This document shows, piece by piece, positions 10,280 to 22,322 of a stretch of DNA of 64,000 nt; the first letter of the stretch is position 1; the number at the start of each line of letters is the position of its first letter. The notes beneath the pieces are model-generated. The model saw only the letters and a program-made list of their open reading frames with translations, was not told where the DNA came from and ran no database searches. The DNA comes from Hydnum rufescens UP504 (Eukaryota > Basidiomycota > Agaricomycetes > Cantharellales > Hydnaceae): the NCBI GenBank assembly GCA_014904985.1, contig MU128991.1, forward strand, positions 62,001-126,000, read 5' to 3'. The position numbers were made by a program, and so were the translations under genes.

Positions 10280-11491
10280 GTGACTCCCAGCTTTATGACT
10301 AAACCCTCTTACTTTGCCCTAGTGGGCATAGAAACCCTAACCCTCCAGGAACTGCTAGCCTGTTGGGCTAGGCAGAATGGTCTTAGTCCCATGGATTGGA
10401 CTAATCCACTGGATCTGGAACCTCCTCCATCCTCTGGTTCCTCCCCACTCCTTAATTCAGATACTACCAAATTAACACTGGTGGAGTGTGTAAGAACTCC
10501 ATTGGCAGGTCCCTACAGGACTGCCCATGGTTCAAACTTGGCACCCTCATCCTCCTTCTGCACACCCCCCGATGCAAATATTCGTGGTTCAAATGTTGGC
10601 AAGAGTGCCTCCAGATCCTCAACAGCTCAACCTCTAACATCCTCATCCACTTACAGGAATTGGCTGCCTAACCCCCTGCCTTGCAGGGTGGATACCTCAA
10701 GAAGGGTAGCCACTCCCCTTAAAAAATACAGTGACCCTAGTCCCATAAGGATCACCTATGGCTCACATTCATCTCATCCTAGACCCTATGACATTCTTAT
10801 GGATGCAAACATAGCTCTCCCATCCTTCAAGGATTGGTCTCCTGGAACTGCTGTTTATAAACAAGCCCACAAGCCACTTGTAGATGGAACTCTTAGCCCC
10901 CTCTCAAACAGGGTGGATACCTCAAGAAGGGTGGTCACTCCCCTAAATTCATGTTGTGGTCCAGCTTCACCTCATATTCAGCTATCCAACACCTCTGTGG
11001 CTAGACAATCTAATGTACATCTGGACATGCAATCCTCAAGTCACCCCCCTGGCTACAATAATGACTTGTGTCCTGTTCCCTCTATGATGTCCAGCCAGTC
11101 AAATGAGGCCTCAAGAACCATCCACCATAACTGTGATCTGGGGATGCGGAAACCATCCTCCCCACCTTATAAGGCTATTTGGGCCTCACTCCATCGAAGC
11201 AATAAGTTTGACTTCCGTAGAGCCATGAATATCATCTCCACATGGCTGGACTGGCTGCTCTACAATCTGGATGTGGACTCAAGGTACTTCCTTAACCAAG
11301 TTACCTCCGATTTCCCAAAGGGGTTGTTGAACTACACACTGGATTCTACACTGGCACATGCGATACTACACTGCGGGGATGTACTGCAAGAGGTGGTACA
11401 GGAAACCATGCTGTTTCAGGGACTGACATGTGCCCTGTACAACTTCAGTCTGAACAACTATGAACATGCCTGCCTCCTCAACAGAACCTGA
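10280..11491 (+). CDS. Hypothetical Ser/Pro-rich protein, 403 codons
   Basis: Open frame of 403 residues. The first two thirds are low-complexity Ser/Pro/Thr-rich with a repeated phrase (PCRVDTSRRVATPLKKY and NRVDTSRRVVTPLNSC). The last 100 residues look folded and helical (FDFRRAMNIISTWLDWLLYN). The segment 10318-10490 (METLTLQELLACWARQ-like) recurs at 39667-39840, just outside a foldback element, so at least part of this frame is a dispersed repeat. The first dozen codons precede that homology and may not be native; TTTGCCCTAG just before it could be a splice acceptor. 11492-11831 continues with a shorter frame (11513-11836) of unclear meaning. Function unknown; possibly a transposon-borne accessory gene. 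Confidence 0.4.
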   Translation: MTPSFMTKPSYFALVGIETLTLQELLACWARQNGLSPMDWTNPLDLEPPPSSGSSPLLNSDTTKLTLVECVRTPLAGPYRTAHGSNLAPSSSFCTPPDANIRGSNVGKSASRSSTAQPLTSSSTYRNWLPNPLPCRVDTSRRVATPLKKYSDPSPIRITYGSHSSHPRPYDILMDANIALPSFKDWSPGTAVYKQAHKPLVDGTLSPLSNRVDTSRRVVTPLNSCCGPASPHIQLSNTSVARQSNVHLDMQSSSHPPGYNNDLCPVPSMMSSQSNEASRTIHHNCDLGMRKPSSPPYKAIWASLHRSNKFDFRRAMNIISTWLDWLLYNLDVDSRYFLNQVTSDFPKGLLNYTLDSTLAHAILHCGDVLQEVVQETMLFQGLTCALYNFSLNNYEHACLLNRT

Positions 11492-11831
11492 TCTCTGAGT
11501 TCACTCCAATATATGGTCACTCAAGTGCAACAACACTGGAGGAGTACCTCTGACAGGTTAGTTCCCTGCTTGAACAAGCCCAAATGTCAAGCTCTGTCTG
11601 GGATTATAGTATCATCCACACACTGCAGCCCATCAAGCCTGGCCATAGCCAGGAAGAATGAGTGTTGTCATGATACACCATCAAATGTGATGTCCAGGAC
11701 CCTAATCCCTGAACCCAAATTAATGCAGCCTCCCCTTCGATCAAATGAAGCCCTGGAGCCTTGGTGCAAGCCAGACCTACACCAGTGGAGCACATCCCAG
11801 ATCTCGAGTCATATGAATGCCCAAAATACAG

Positions 11832-13194
11832 TGTAAGCGGGAAATGGAGGGAGGAATCCAGCCACAGTCCACGATATGGAATTGAGAATGAAAAGAGGGG
11901 ACCACGGGATCAATCTGAATGTTAAGGCTCAAAGGAAGGAAGGTCTTTTTGGATAGAAATCTAATGCTGTAAGCAACACCTGCTCAAGCAATAGAACAAA
12001 GAATGAATATGGGTCACAAAACCACACCCTAAGGCTCTCCTCTTGAGGCCCTAGACAAAGTGTAGTAGTCTTGGTGGAATTCACCTAAGGAACCAGTGGC
12101 AATACATCAGTGCCTCAAAACTGGGGAGGGGGAAAACTATAGAAATTCGCATCTCCTGCACCTAATATACATCACAGAAAAATGTGATGGTAACCGGGAG
12201 AAAGGTGGGGTTAAGGCAAAAATGATGAAAAAGAAATCAAGTCAAAAGCTTCAAAACTGAGGGAGATATTCCAAAATAAAGTCAGAATAGGGGAATATGG
12301 CTTAACCAAGCTATTCCTCCTCTCCTACTGAACAAAATCCCTTGGGGAATGGTGGAACTGGTCGTCCTAGACGTACCCTTCATCAGATATAAGAGGGGCA
12401 GAGAATAATTGCCATTAATAATCAAAAAAGCGGAGGCAATAATGGAATGAGACATGGGGGAGTTAAATTGTAGAGAGCCGAGTTCTTATCGGATCGTTTT
12501 TCCCTTGGTACCATTGGATGCGGATCGTCGACAGCTTTCTAGGAGTGCTTGTTGCGAATGAATTGGATCAAAACTGATGGAGAAATTTGAAAAATACTGA
12601 AGGAAAATATGAAACACATAGTAAAATCAACCTGGAAGGTGCAGTTTTAATTCGTTTGGCTCATGTTTGGTATCGTCTGAAAGGTGTGAATCATAGCTTT
12701 CTGGGAGCTATCTTGCTGAGGCGATCCAATCAAAACAGAGGGAGATATTCTGCGTTTACTCCTTGAGAGCACCGCATTAGCCCCTATTTATCATGTGACA
12801 GGTCTGCAAGTCGGAATCAAGGCCTGGGTGTGTAACCTGTTGTGTTACATAATCACAATTCATTAGAGGTGCCCTTGAGGCAACAGGAAGTGTGGGATTG
12901 ATTGAAGATTAAACAAAGCAAGCAAGTTGAATTGCTATTGCCACATTGAGGTATGACATAAAAAGGTGGAGTTTAGGGTGGCCTGTTGAAGTGCTGTGGA
13001 TGAACAATACATTGGCTCATGTATAGGTAAGGGAATGATGTGGATTCGTGGATTCTAGACATATGGCATCTGGGCTTGTTCTCAAATGAATGATGACGTG
13101 GGAATTGACATCTGGATTGACATGGAAAAAGGTTCATTTGTTGGAAGAATCATCCTCGGATAGGGTTTGCACATAGTAGGGATTTTTCCCTCCA
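11832..13194 (-). mobile_element. LTR-like repeat, copy B (diverged)
   Basis: Same family and orientation as copy A. It shares the ...GATATGGAAT.GAGAATGAA, CTAGACAAAGTG.AGTAG and TAGGGATTTTTCCCTCCA segments in the same order, but is shorter and clearly diverged. Its terminal TGT is lost at the 13194 side. Confidence 0.55.
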
Positions 13195-14110
13195 GTCCAG
13201 GACTATTATAATACTGGCAAGGTTGGATCTAAAAGGAAATCCGGACTTGGATCTAGCATTGAGTCTATCGCCCAAAACATCCCTGAGTCTCCTTCTTGCC
13301 GAATTGAAGGTCTGCGATTGAACAAAACTACAGGGCTTCCATACAATGCAATGAGTCTAGATGGACATGAACAAAAGCTGTTCAGGCCATCAGTACCTCC
13401 CTGTGAAATTGGTGAAAGACTAGAACATGGGTTGAGAACAAGACCTTACTCACCACACTCGAGCCTCATCATAAGACTGAATGAACAATGAACTCAAGAA
13501 TCTGCCCAGAGTGTGGCCATTACACACCAACAATGGCAAATAGATTCATTCCTGTGGAGTGGAACCCTAAACCCTGGGCCATTTGGGTATCCGGTGTTTT
13601 ATCAAACCCAAATGGAAGAGGGATGTAACAAGTTTTAATCAGGAATTCAACCTTGAATTTGGGGCTAAGGACGATAAATGCAATGCAAAGCCTGTAGATT
13701 CATGCCTTCAAGTATCATTCTGGCCATTGAGTGGTGCTGAAAATCCTGCATATGAGGGATGGATCATAATTACAAGCACTATCATTGTCGGAAAACACAA
13801 ACTCTCATTGTGAGACTATCCTGCATGAGCAAACTGGAGCAATGACATAATGCCACCATTTTCATGAGTGAAATTGCCCCAGGAGCATAGTCCCCAACTT
13901 GCAGATTGTATGGCTGCATGGAGTATCAAGATCAGCCAGCCCTGGCCATAAGACCATATGCTAAAAACCCACAAAGCTCATGTAATAATTAATGCTACTG
14001 CATGAGCTTCATGTGATAGCATATTACAGGAAGCTCCTGAAGCATAGCAACAGTGGATTACTAATATACCTCAAAATAATAGATAATTACTGGAACCAAA
14101 TATATATAAT
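13195..14110. other. No gene recognised
   Basis: Only short frames without motifs (for example 13583-13813). The stretch may be internal remnant of a retroelement next to copy B, but nothing diagnostic is visible. Confidence 0.3.
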
Positions 14111-14111
14111 A

Positions 14112-14225
14112 TCAGGGATGGGGTTATTGGGTGGATCCATATCGGGTATTGGGCAAATCCATATTGGGGGTATTGGGCAGGTCCATATCAGGGTATCGGG
14201 TGGTTCCCTGGCTGGGTTGGGCTGC
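14112..14225. repeat. Minisatellite, ~28-bp unit
   Basis: About four copies of GGGTATTGGGCAGGTCCATATC with point differences. 14226-14860 has no supported feature. Confidence 0.6.
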
Positions 14226-14864
14226 CCCTCGGGTCACCAGGGTTCTTATATCCACTATATCTGTTCACTGTCCATTCAAAATATTGAATTGGGAATGAAG
14301 TACATCCAAAATTTTTTTGCCCATCCAGTGGAATCACTGGGCCCAGCAGTGAGGACTTGATGCAGGCTAGTTAGTACTGTACTTAGGACCCCACACACTG
14401 ATAGGTGGGCTGTCGGGACTGCCCATTCAGTCTTGGGTGACATCAACCACTCAAATTTTCTCTCTAAGTCCTGATGCATGTGATCTCCACTGAAAATTTC
14501 TTCTAAGTCCATCCATAACATCCAGGGGGCTTTCTTAGTTCTGTTTCAAATCAAACTATGAATGATATTTTTCATGAGGGACAGGTGGGATTTCTAAGTA
14601 CAGCAGTAGGGTTGTAGGTAAGGAATATAAGGCAAAAAGATCACTAAGGATAGCGAATGAAATCATAATGCCACAGGACATAAGGGGGAGGAGATCCAAC
14701 TGTTGCACTCTCTACCGCGCTCAATTGTGGCAAGCCAACAAAACTTCACAAGGCATATTCTGCCCTAAACACTTAAAGATGTCAGCTGCAGAAACCCCAA
14801 GGAGATCAGTGGAAGCACAGATTAAGCAGAGAATGTAGGTTGTCACTCATGTTACCTACTGGTA

Positions 14865-14996
14865 TGTTTCTGCAAATAGAGGTGATGTGCTGAGGACTGT
14901 TTCCGCAAATAGATGTGATGTGCCAAGGACCATTTCCACAAATAGATGTGATGGGGTGAGGACTGTTTCTGCAGATAGATGCGATGGCCTGAGGGG
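14865..14996. repeat. Tandem repeat, four 33-bp units
   Basis: Units of the form TGTTTCCGCAAATAGATGTG followed by ATGTGCCAAGGAC; four successive copies with a few substitutions each and no indels. Confidence 0.75.
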
Positions 14997-15053
14997 GAGG
15001 GCAAAGGATCAGCGAAAATCCAACATAGTAATCTACATACTTGCACATATTAA

Positions 15054-15275
15054 TACCAATCTGGGTCATACGAGACCAAGCCCCATGTACTATCAATCCA
15101 GGTCATACGGGACCAAGCCCCATGTAGTACCAATCTGGGTTGTATGGGACCATGCCCCATGTAATACCAATTGGGGTCATATGGGGCCAAGCTGCATGTA
15201 ATACTGATCTGGGTCATACAGGTCCAAGTCTCATGTAGTACCAATCTGGGTTGTATGGGACTGAACTGTTGCATG
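15054..15275. repeat. Tandem repeat, six ~37-bp units
   Basis: Units begin TACCAATCTGGGTCATACG and end CCCCATGTA. Six adjacent copies; the last is diverged. 15276-15860 holds no recognisable gene. Confidence 0.75.
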
Positions 15276-15860
15276 AGCCAGTGTCAATCTGCAGCATCGT
15301 ATTCTGGGACCATCCCAAGCAGGGTACATACACATCAATGAAAGTGTCACTTGATGGATTTAGAGGCATTGACTGAATGCTGAGGATGGGCCTCTCTCAA
15401 GGCATCGTCACTCAGTTGATCGGCTGCCAAGTGTTCAATGTGTTATCAGAGTTGCTGACTAGGCTTTGAGAATGGGGTTTCATATGGTGTGGAGGGGCTC
15501 CTGTTGTGTCACAGCTGCCAAGTTCCGCAGATGAGACAAGTCCTAAGCCATCAAAGGGGTGTCATAGTCAAAAGTTGTTTGGAAAAGCAAAAAGAAAGAG
15601 ATGTACAATTTTTCAAGCATGTTGACATGTAGCTAGGGAAAAACAATTCTGGGTTGCTGATATCACTGAGCCCAGGTAGGAGCTGAGTATTTGTGGACTG
15701 CAAGACTGCCATGGGAGCTATCTCCCTTCAGCATGAATGAAAATGAATGAATGAGAGTGGTTGGACTTGCATGGATGGCATTGTGGAAGTTGCCAAATAT
15801 TCAACATCATTCTGATATTCAATATGAAGCTTACAGTATCTACTTGCTTGTATGTATGTA

Positions 15861-15894
15861 CAAAAAGAAAAGAAAAGAAAAGAAAAGAAAAGAA
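15861..15894. repeat. AAAAG microsatellite
   Basis: About six copies of AAAAG (CAAAAAGAAAAGAAAAG...). Confidence 0.85.
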
Positions 15895-16269
15895 TAGGGC
15901 ATACAGAAAAAACTGAGAATTCAAGGCTTGAGCAAACATCCATTAAGTGCCCATGTCAGCATGCCAGGCATCAGAGGCAGGACTATCATTGCTCGAGGTG
16001 AGCTTGTGTCCCCACCACCCCAATGACATAACAAAGGAAATTATGCCATTGATTCCACTGACTTTGAGAACTGACCAAGATCCAGATCCTCCCATAATGA
16101 GGCATCCGTCTTCATCACATTTGCACCAATTGGGCTGTGCCATGGACCACCAATCCAACCACAACTTGGAATACACTGGGAGTGGTCCAATTTCTGGCAG
16201 TTTTGGTGCTCTCTCTCACTCACCACAAGCACTCTTGATCTAGGCCTGAACAGCTGGGGGATGGTGTTT

Positions 16270-18500
16270 AGTGGGCAGCAAAGAAGTCTACAGTCAATAT
16301 CATATTAGTACTATATCATTACTACACCAAAAAAGAGGGGACATTGCAGATTTTTTTTTGTACTTTTGTGTATGCTCAATCTTGACCCACAATGTGAGGA
16401 GATGCAAATACTCATCAGAAGACAAAGCAGAGGTCAAATTGAATTGGAGTAAGAGCCAGGAAGGCCACTCATCCTTTTCCTGAAGTGCCTGTAGCCTTAT
16501 TGAAGGCAATTGAAGTGGTGACCCCAGACGATCTGGATTGGGTGTATTAGGATGATCCAGACTGGATGTGGGCATACTAGGATGATTTGCACTTGGGGTA
16601 TTAGGACAATCTGTGGCGGGGGTATTGGGATGATCCATGGCAGGGGTATTGGGACGATCTGTGGTGGGGGTATTGGGACGATCCATGCAGGGGTACCAGG
16701 ACGATCTGTGGTGGGGGTATTGGGACGATCCACATGGGGGGTACCAGGACAATCCATGTTGGGGGTACCAGGATGATCTGCGTTGGGGGTACCAGGACGA
16801 CCGGTGCTGGGGGTATTAGGATGATCTGCACTGAGGGTATTGGGACAATTGGCACTGGGCAAAGGCGGGTCAGGTTGTTGGGGTGAAGAGAGATGAGAAA
16901 ATGGCATGGGCAAGGAACTGGGTGCAGTGGATGAGAATCGTGGAGGTACACTGCTGGATGGTGAATGAATTGATGATGTGTGGGAACCCATAATACACTC
17001 TGATTGTCTACATTCTATACCAATTGAGCTGACGCTCTTTATCCTTTTTCTTGGCACACCACTGCTAGAAGCAGTAGTGCTTTCCTGATGCCTTTTTCTC
17101 TTACCTTTGCCCTTGCTTGGCTCATTAGGGATCCCAGTTTCTTTGGCTACCTTCTCCCATTCAGCCATCATAGTGGCATTGCACACTATGTTAGCATGAT
17201 GCCTCCTCTCTATCTCAGGAGTCACTGTGCTGACTTTAGGAGGGCTTGGACAATGTGGGGTGGTTGGGAGTTCAACAGTAGTGTCATTTCCCATGTGATT
17301 GGTACTTGCTAGATCCGCATTGTCATTGTCATCACCCTGGTGGTGGTCAGCTCTGCTGTCATTGATGAACAAGTCATTTGGCGAGGCACCAAAGTGGTTT
17401 GTTGAGAAATCATGACTCTTGGTAATAGAGCCTGATGTGAACCCAAAATGGGATTGGGACATGGATGAGGAGGATACCCCTAGTGTAGAGGCAGCAGCAC
17501 TTGCTGCTGAGGATGTAGTTGCAGACTCTACAATGAAAGATAGAGGTGATTAGTATACCATACATGTCTGAGACACAGCCTTGCTTACTGTATTTAGCTT
17601 CCAAGAACTTCATATATGATGGCAAGACTGTCCCAGTACATGCCGGGTACTGATGGGCCAGATAATCCATCGATACCTCTCCCTTGTTAGCAGTTCCCAC
17701 ATGGATCCTATGATAGAGAGATTGAGTACCTAGTTAGTATTGGGAAACATTATCTGACGAGATAATGGCATACTGAGATATGAAGAGATCCTGAGTAAAC
17801 AGATTGGGGCTGCCAATGAAAAGTGAAGCCAATACTCCCATTTCTTCACAGAATTTGGTTATCATGGCTTTGAGCCTTGGAAACATGGTCTTGAAAACTC
17901 TGTGAAGTTATGGGCTGATGTTACTTGAGGATCAAAGATGAAAGAGAGCACTAACTTAGCTTTCTGATTGGCATCCTCTGAATTTTGAGCCTTGAGCTCT
18001 TGGTAGAGCCACTCATGCTCCGCCTCCACAGCTGCAATCATGTTGTCAGTTTCCTTTGCATAAAGTTCAGCCATGATTTTGTTCTGCATGACTAGCTTGG
18101 ACCATTTCTTGCTGGCAGCTGCAAAACTGGCTCTGTCAAGAGCAGCTTGTTTTTTGAGGAGTGGTGCAATTTTCAAGTTGTAGTATAAACTCAAATAGAC
18201 CTGAATGTGTGATGAACATCTGGCAGATAAGAAGAGGGGGGCAGGATCCTTGGATGACTTCGAGGCAGACTCGGAAGGGGCTCCATCAGGGTCATTCCGC
18301 TTCTCGCACCTCTTCTGGTTGATGCCGTGTTTGCTTGAATTCCACCTGAACCAAATGAGAATGGCCTACAATAGAAGTTAACCCATGATGAGATGAATTT
18401 CCACAGCCCTGGACTTACCTCCTTGGTCTTTTTTATGGAACACTCTTTCTCTTCCTCATTAATAGCCTCAGGGTATGCATGGCCAGGGATTGGTTCAGCA
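16270..18500 (-). pseudogene. Accessory gene (unknown), 3' part, split by a transposon at 18501
   Basis: On minus, an exon (HAYPEAINEEEKECSIKKTK) is followed by a GT...AG intron of about 55 nt (near 18365-18420), then a long open stretch (FRWNSSKHGINQKRCEKRND ... APLLKKQAALDRASFAAASK ... AVEAEHEWLYQELKA) to about 17862. Farther on come VSMDYLAHQYPACTGTVLP and a Ser/Pro-rich C-terminal region with a basic patch (KGKGKRKRH, PRKRIK). Near the end are 9-residue repeats (PNTPTTDRP-type, 27-bp unit, about 16550-16860). A one-base shortfall in one unit (about 16690) shifts the frame; the other frame continues to WPSWLLLQFNLTSALSSDEY. The 5' continuation lies beyond the inserted element (21634-21740). 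Function unknown; layout resembles the gene at 5719-9540. Confidence 0.5.
16550..16860. repeat. 27-bp minisatellite inside the accessory gene
   Basis: About eleven copies of a unit like GGGGGTATTGGGACGATCTG, encoding the PNTPTTDRP nonapeptide on minus. One unit is off by one base, which breaks the frame. Confidence 0.75.
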
Positions 18501-18654
18501 GCTTAGGGCAACTACTATGACCCCTTGAAGGTCCAATTTTAACATATGAAACCCCCCCTTGAAGGGTATGTTGGTAGCAGGTTATCACCTGCTATTCCTG
18601 GATGCTACAGAATGACATCCTGTACCACCTGCTATGGTGGATTAATAGTACCTA

Positions 18655-18905
18655 CTATCAAATCCTGTTCACCTACTATGAAATGCATATCACCTGCTAT
18701 GAAATGCATATCACCTACTATGGAATTGATATCACCTACTATAGAATCCCTACCACCTGCTATGGAATCCATATCAGCTGCTATGGAATCCATATCACTT
18801 GCTATGGAATACACATCACCTGCTATGGAATCCATATCACCTGCTAGGAAATCCATATCACCTGCTAGGGAATCTATATCACCTACTATGAAATCCATAT
18901 CACCT
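18655..18905 (+). repeat. 21-bp minisatellite, left arm (about 13 units)
   Basis: Unit ATCACCTGCTATGGAATCC plus AT. The 7-codon periodicity makes a spurious open frame (ISPAMES repeats). Confidence 0.85.
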
Positions 18906-19384
18906 ACTACACACATGATATATCACCAGTGCTTTGTAATCATTCCTAATATGGCACACAATTACATAATACCCAATTATATAATGTATGGATGACATAA
19001 TATACTTCATTATATAAACATTACCTAATTTGGCTATTACCTAATTTAGCCTAATTTGGCTAGTACCTAATCTAGCTATTACCTAATCTGGCTATTACCT
19101 AATCTGGCTATTGCCTAATCTGGCTACTACCTAATCTGGCTATTACCTAATTTAATTATCACCTAATTATGGAATTTAATAATTAGGTAAGCTTACTTTG
19201 AGTTGCTGGGCACTTTCAGCCCAGTTACCCACCACAGGGAAGATGGGGGGGCTGGCTCTGAAGTTGAGGGGGGGACCTGAGGGGGCACTAAGAGGGTGAG
19301 GAGGCATCTAGGAGTCAGTCAAGTGGGGGGGGGGGCTGTATTGGGGAGACAACAGTCACTAAAAAAATCAAGAGTTGTGCAAAA

Positions 19385-19466
19385 AGAGCAGCCAGAGGCT
19401 GCTCTTTTTGCACCAAGCAATCATAACATACCTTATCACCACACCCCAGTCTCTACTGGGGTGGGG
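19385..19466 (-). other. Hairpin pair with splice signals, left arm
   Basis: On minus: CACCCCAGTAGAGACTGGGGTG-type hairpin in an exon, then GATAAG|GTATGTTATG, then GTGCAAAAAGAGCAGCC...GGCTGCTCTTTTTGCAC, then an acceptor CCCCAATACAG near 19337. The mirror copy is in the right arm near 20345-20440. This is the same module as in the array at 33905-38946. Confidence 0.6.
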
Positions 19467-20874
19467 TGGCTTCTCCTGGGCTCTCAGTAGGGGATGAGGG
19501 TCAAGTTGAGTCAATAAAAAAAACTTTCAGCTCTTGCTGGAAAATTGAATCTGCAACTCAACACCGGCAATTGCCTGGTTCCAACAGCATATGATGTGCA
19601 GGTCAATACCACATACCACAATGCAGTAAATAAATAAATAAAACAGTATAGATATTATATAGTGTATGCTTAGGGACAAAAACTAAAGAAAAAGAGGCTG
19701 GTTGATGTCCATGTCAGGTGATTTGAGAGACAAATGGACATAGTGTGAGAAGGAAGATATACAGTACATTGAAACTGAGTTTATGGACAGAGAAGATCAA
19801 GATGGATTGAATGGTGGTGCCTCCACCACAATCTGTGCAGAATTGATGGCAGGAGGTTGGTCAGGATGCTAAAAACAGGAAATGTTAGGCAGCTCCACAT
19901 TGGAGGCACCAAACTAATCATCCTCAGAGATGAGGAGAGAGCTAAATGAGATGAATCTAATGGTACAAAAACAAAGGAAATTGGTGCAGAAATGCGGGAG
20001 ATATGGGTGCCAGCTCATCAAAGAAACAAATGCACATGTTTCAATGTACTGTATATCTTCCTTCTCACACTATGTCCATTTGTCTCTCAAATCACCTGAC
20101 ATGGACATCAACCAGCCTCTTTTTCTTTAGTTTTTGTCCCTAAGCATACACTATATAATATCTATACTGTTTTATTTATTTATTTACTGCATTGTGGTAT
20201 GTGGTATTGACCTGCACATCATATGCTGTTGGAACCAGGCAATTGCCGGTGTTGAGTTGCAGATTCAATTTTCCGGCAAGAGCTGAAAGTTTTTTTTATT
20301 GACTCAACTTGACCCTCATCCCCTACTGAGAGCCCAGGAGAAGCCACCCCACCCCAGTAGAGACTGGGGTGTGGTGATAAGGTATGTTATGATTGCTTGG
20401 TGCAAAAAGAGCAGCCTCTGGCTGCTCTTTTTGCACAACTCTTGATTTTTTTAGTGACTGTTGTCTCCCCAATACAGCCCCCCCCCACTTGACTGACTCC
20501 TAGATGCCTCCTCACCCTCTTAGTGCCCCCTCAGGTCCCCCCCTCAACTTCAGAGCCAGCCCCCCCATCTTCCCTGTGGTGGGTAACTGGGCTGAAAGTG
20601 CCCAGCAACTCAAAGTAAGCTTACCTAATTATTAAATTCCATAATTAGGTGATAATTAAATTAGGTAATAGCCAGATTAGGTAGTAGCCAGATTAGGCAA
20701 TAGCCAGATTAGGCAATAGCCAGATTAGGTAATAGCTAGATTAGGTACTAGCCAAATTAGGTAATGTTTATATAATGAAGTATATTATGTCATCCATACA
20801 TTATATAATTGGGTATTATGTAATTGTGTGCCATATTAGGAATGATTACAAAGCACTGGTAAGGGTATATCATG

Positions 20875-21480
20875 TGTGTAGTAGGTGATATGGATTTCAT
20901 AGTAGGTGATATAGATTCCCTAGCAGGTGATATGGATTTCCTAGTAGGTGATATAGATTCCCTAGTAGGTGATATAGATTCCCTAGCAGGTGATATGGAT
21001 TTCCTAGTAGGTGATATAGATTCCCTAGCAGGTGATATGGATTTCCTAGTAGGTGATATAGATTCCCTAGCAGGTGATATGGATTTCCTAGCAGGTGATA
21101 TGGCTTTCCTAGCAAGTGATATGCATTCCATAGCAGGTGATTTGGATTCCATAGCAGGTGATATGCATTCCATAGCAGGTGATATGCATTCCATAGCAGG
21201 TGATATGCATTCCATAGCAGGTGATATGCATTCCATAGCAGCTGCTATGGAGTCCCTAGCAGGTGATATGGAGTCCCTAGCAGGTGATATGGATTGCCTA
21301 GCAGGTGATATGGATTCCATAGCAGCTGATATCGATTGCCTAGCAGGTGATATGGATTCCATTGCAGGTGGTAGGGATTCTATAGTAGGTGATATCAATT
21401 CCATAGTAGGTGATATGCATTTCATAGCAGGTGATATGTATTTCATAGTAGGTGAACAGGATTTGATAGTAGGTACTATT
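20875..21480 (-). repeat. 21-bp minisatellite, right arm (about 29 units)
   Basis: Same unit as the left arm in inverse orientation, but with more than twice as many copies. The long open frames on both strands here are by-products of a repeat length divisible by three. Confidence 0.85.
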
Positions 21481-21633
21481 AATCCACCATAGCAGGTGGT
21501 ACAGGATGTCATTCTGTAGCATCCAGGAATAGCAGGTGATAACCTGCTACCAACATACCCTTCAAGGGGGGGTTTCATACATTAAAATTGGCCCTTAAAG
21601 GGTATTTGTAGTCGCCCTGTTATGGGTTCAGCA

Positions 21634-21740
21634 TCACATGGACAATTCCACAGATACTTCTTGAAATACTCACCATAGATATGTTGAAGGAGAGCAGTTT
21701 GGTTTTTTGATGCCCTAAAACAAGCCTCAAAGCTCCAGAA
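21634..21740 (-). pseudogene. 5' exon of the interrupted accessory gene
   Basis: On minus: SKNQTALLQHIYGEYFKKYL then WNCPCDAEP, ending at the 9-bp duplication. It continues in frame into 18491 (IPGHAYPEAINEE). Upstream to 22322 the frame has stops, and I see nothing else there. Confidence 0.5.
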
Positions 21741-22322
21741 GAAGTTGCCACGACTGGTTTTGTCAGGCCATGAGTCTCAAGCCATGCAAGAATTCAGTGA
21801 ATACTGAAATCCTCATGTATTTGGGCGACTCTGCTGATAATGATATCATAGACACAGCTGGGTGATCTGACTATGACTATGATACCACAGCAAAGACCTC
21901 TCCAAACTGTATCAAATACCTCATTCTTGAGCCTAGTCATGAAACTAGTTGATCACACACTCCCCCCAAATGGGTGATCCTCTAATTCTGTACTAATACT
22001 CTCTATACAATGCAAATACCCACATTCAATTTCATGTGGATTTTCTCGGTGTTGCTGAAGGCCCAAAGGTCCATGTTATGGCCAATTGAGGTTCACTGGA
22101 ATGAATTAATGAATGGATGTTATTAATTATGTATAGGCACTTGAATGCTGTGATTCCTCCACATTGTACCCACCGAATAAATTCTTAATTCTGAATCCTT
22201 AATAATGATGCCAATTCCTGTAGACTTGGTCAAGTACCTATCTATGCATATTCAGTACACAATTTTGGGTAGCCCTAATTGTAATGGTTTCCAGTCCAAC
22301 ATGATGTCAGATATTTGAGTTC

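Larger units (their letters stand above)
18501..21624. mobile_element. Long-terminal-inverted-repeat element with 9-bp target duplication
   Basis: The element is flanked by GGTTCAGCA at 18492-18500 and 21625-21633. Its arms (18501-19774 and 20039-21624) are inverted copies around a 264-bp spacer. From the ends inward they hold AGGGCRACTAC, CCAATTTTAA, GAAACCCCCCCTTGAAGGG, a 21-bp minisatellite, a run of TAATTTGGCTATTACC-like repeats, and one exon/intron module with two hairpins. Removing the element and one target copy joins WNCPCDAEP to IPGHAYPEA in frame in the host gene. No transposase is encoded. A 9-bp duplication and long inverted ends fit a Mutator-like non-autonomous element, but that family call is inference. 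Confidence 0.82.

Noticed and set aside
6861..13194. Copies A and B as the two LTRs of one retrotransposon
   Set aside because: The interval has no pol, no primer-binding site beside B and no polypurine tract beside A, and the two copies are too different in length and sequence for one insertion.
20875..21480. Long open frames (206 and 262 codons) over the 21-bp repeat, and a CRISPR-like look
   Set aside because: The unit length is a multiple of three without stops, so frames stay open by arithmetic. Units are directly adjacent with no unique spacers, and the context is eukaryotic.
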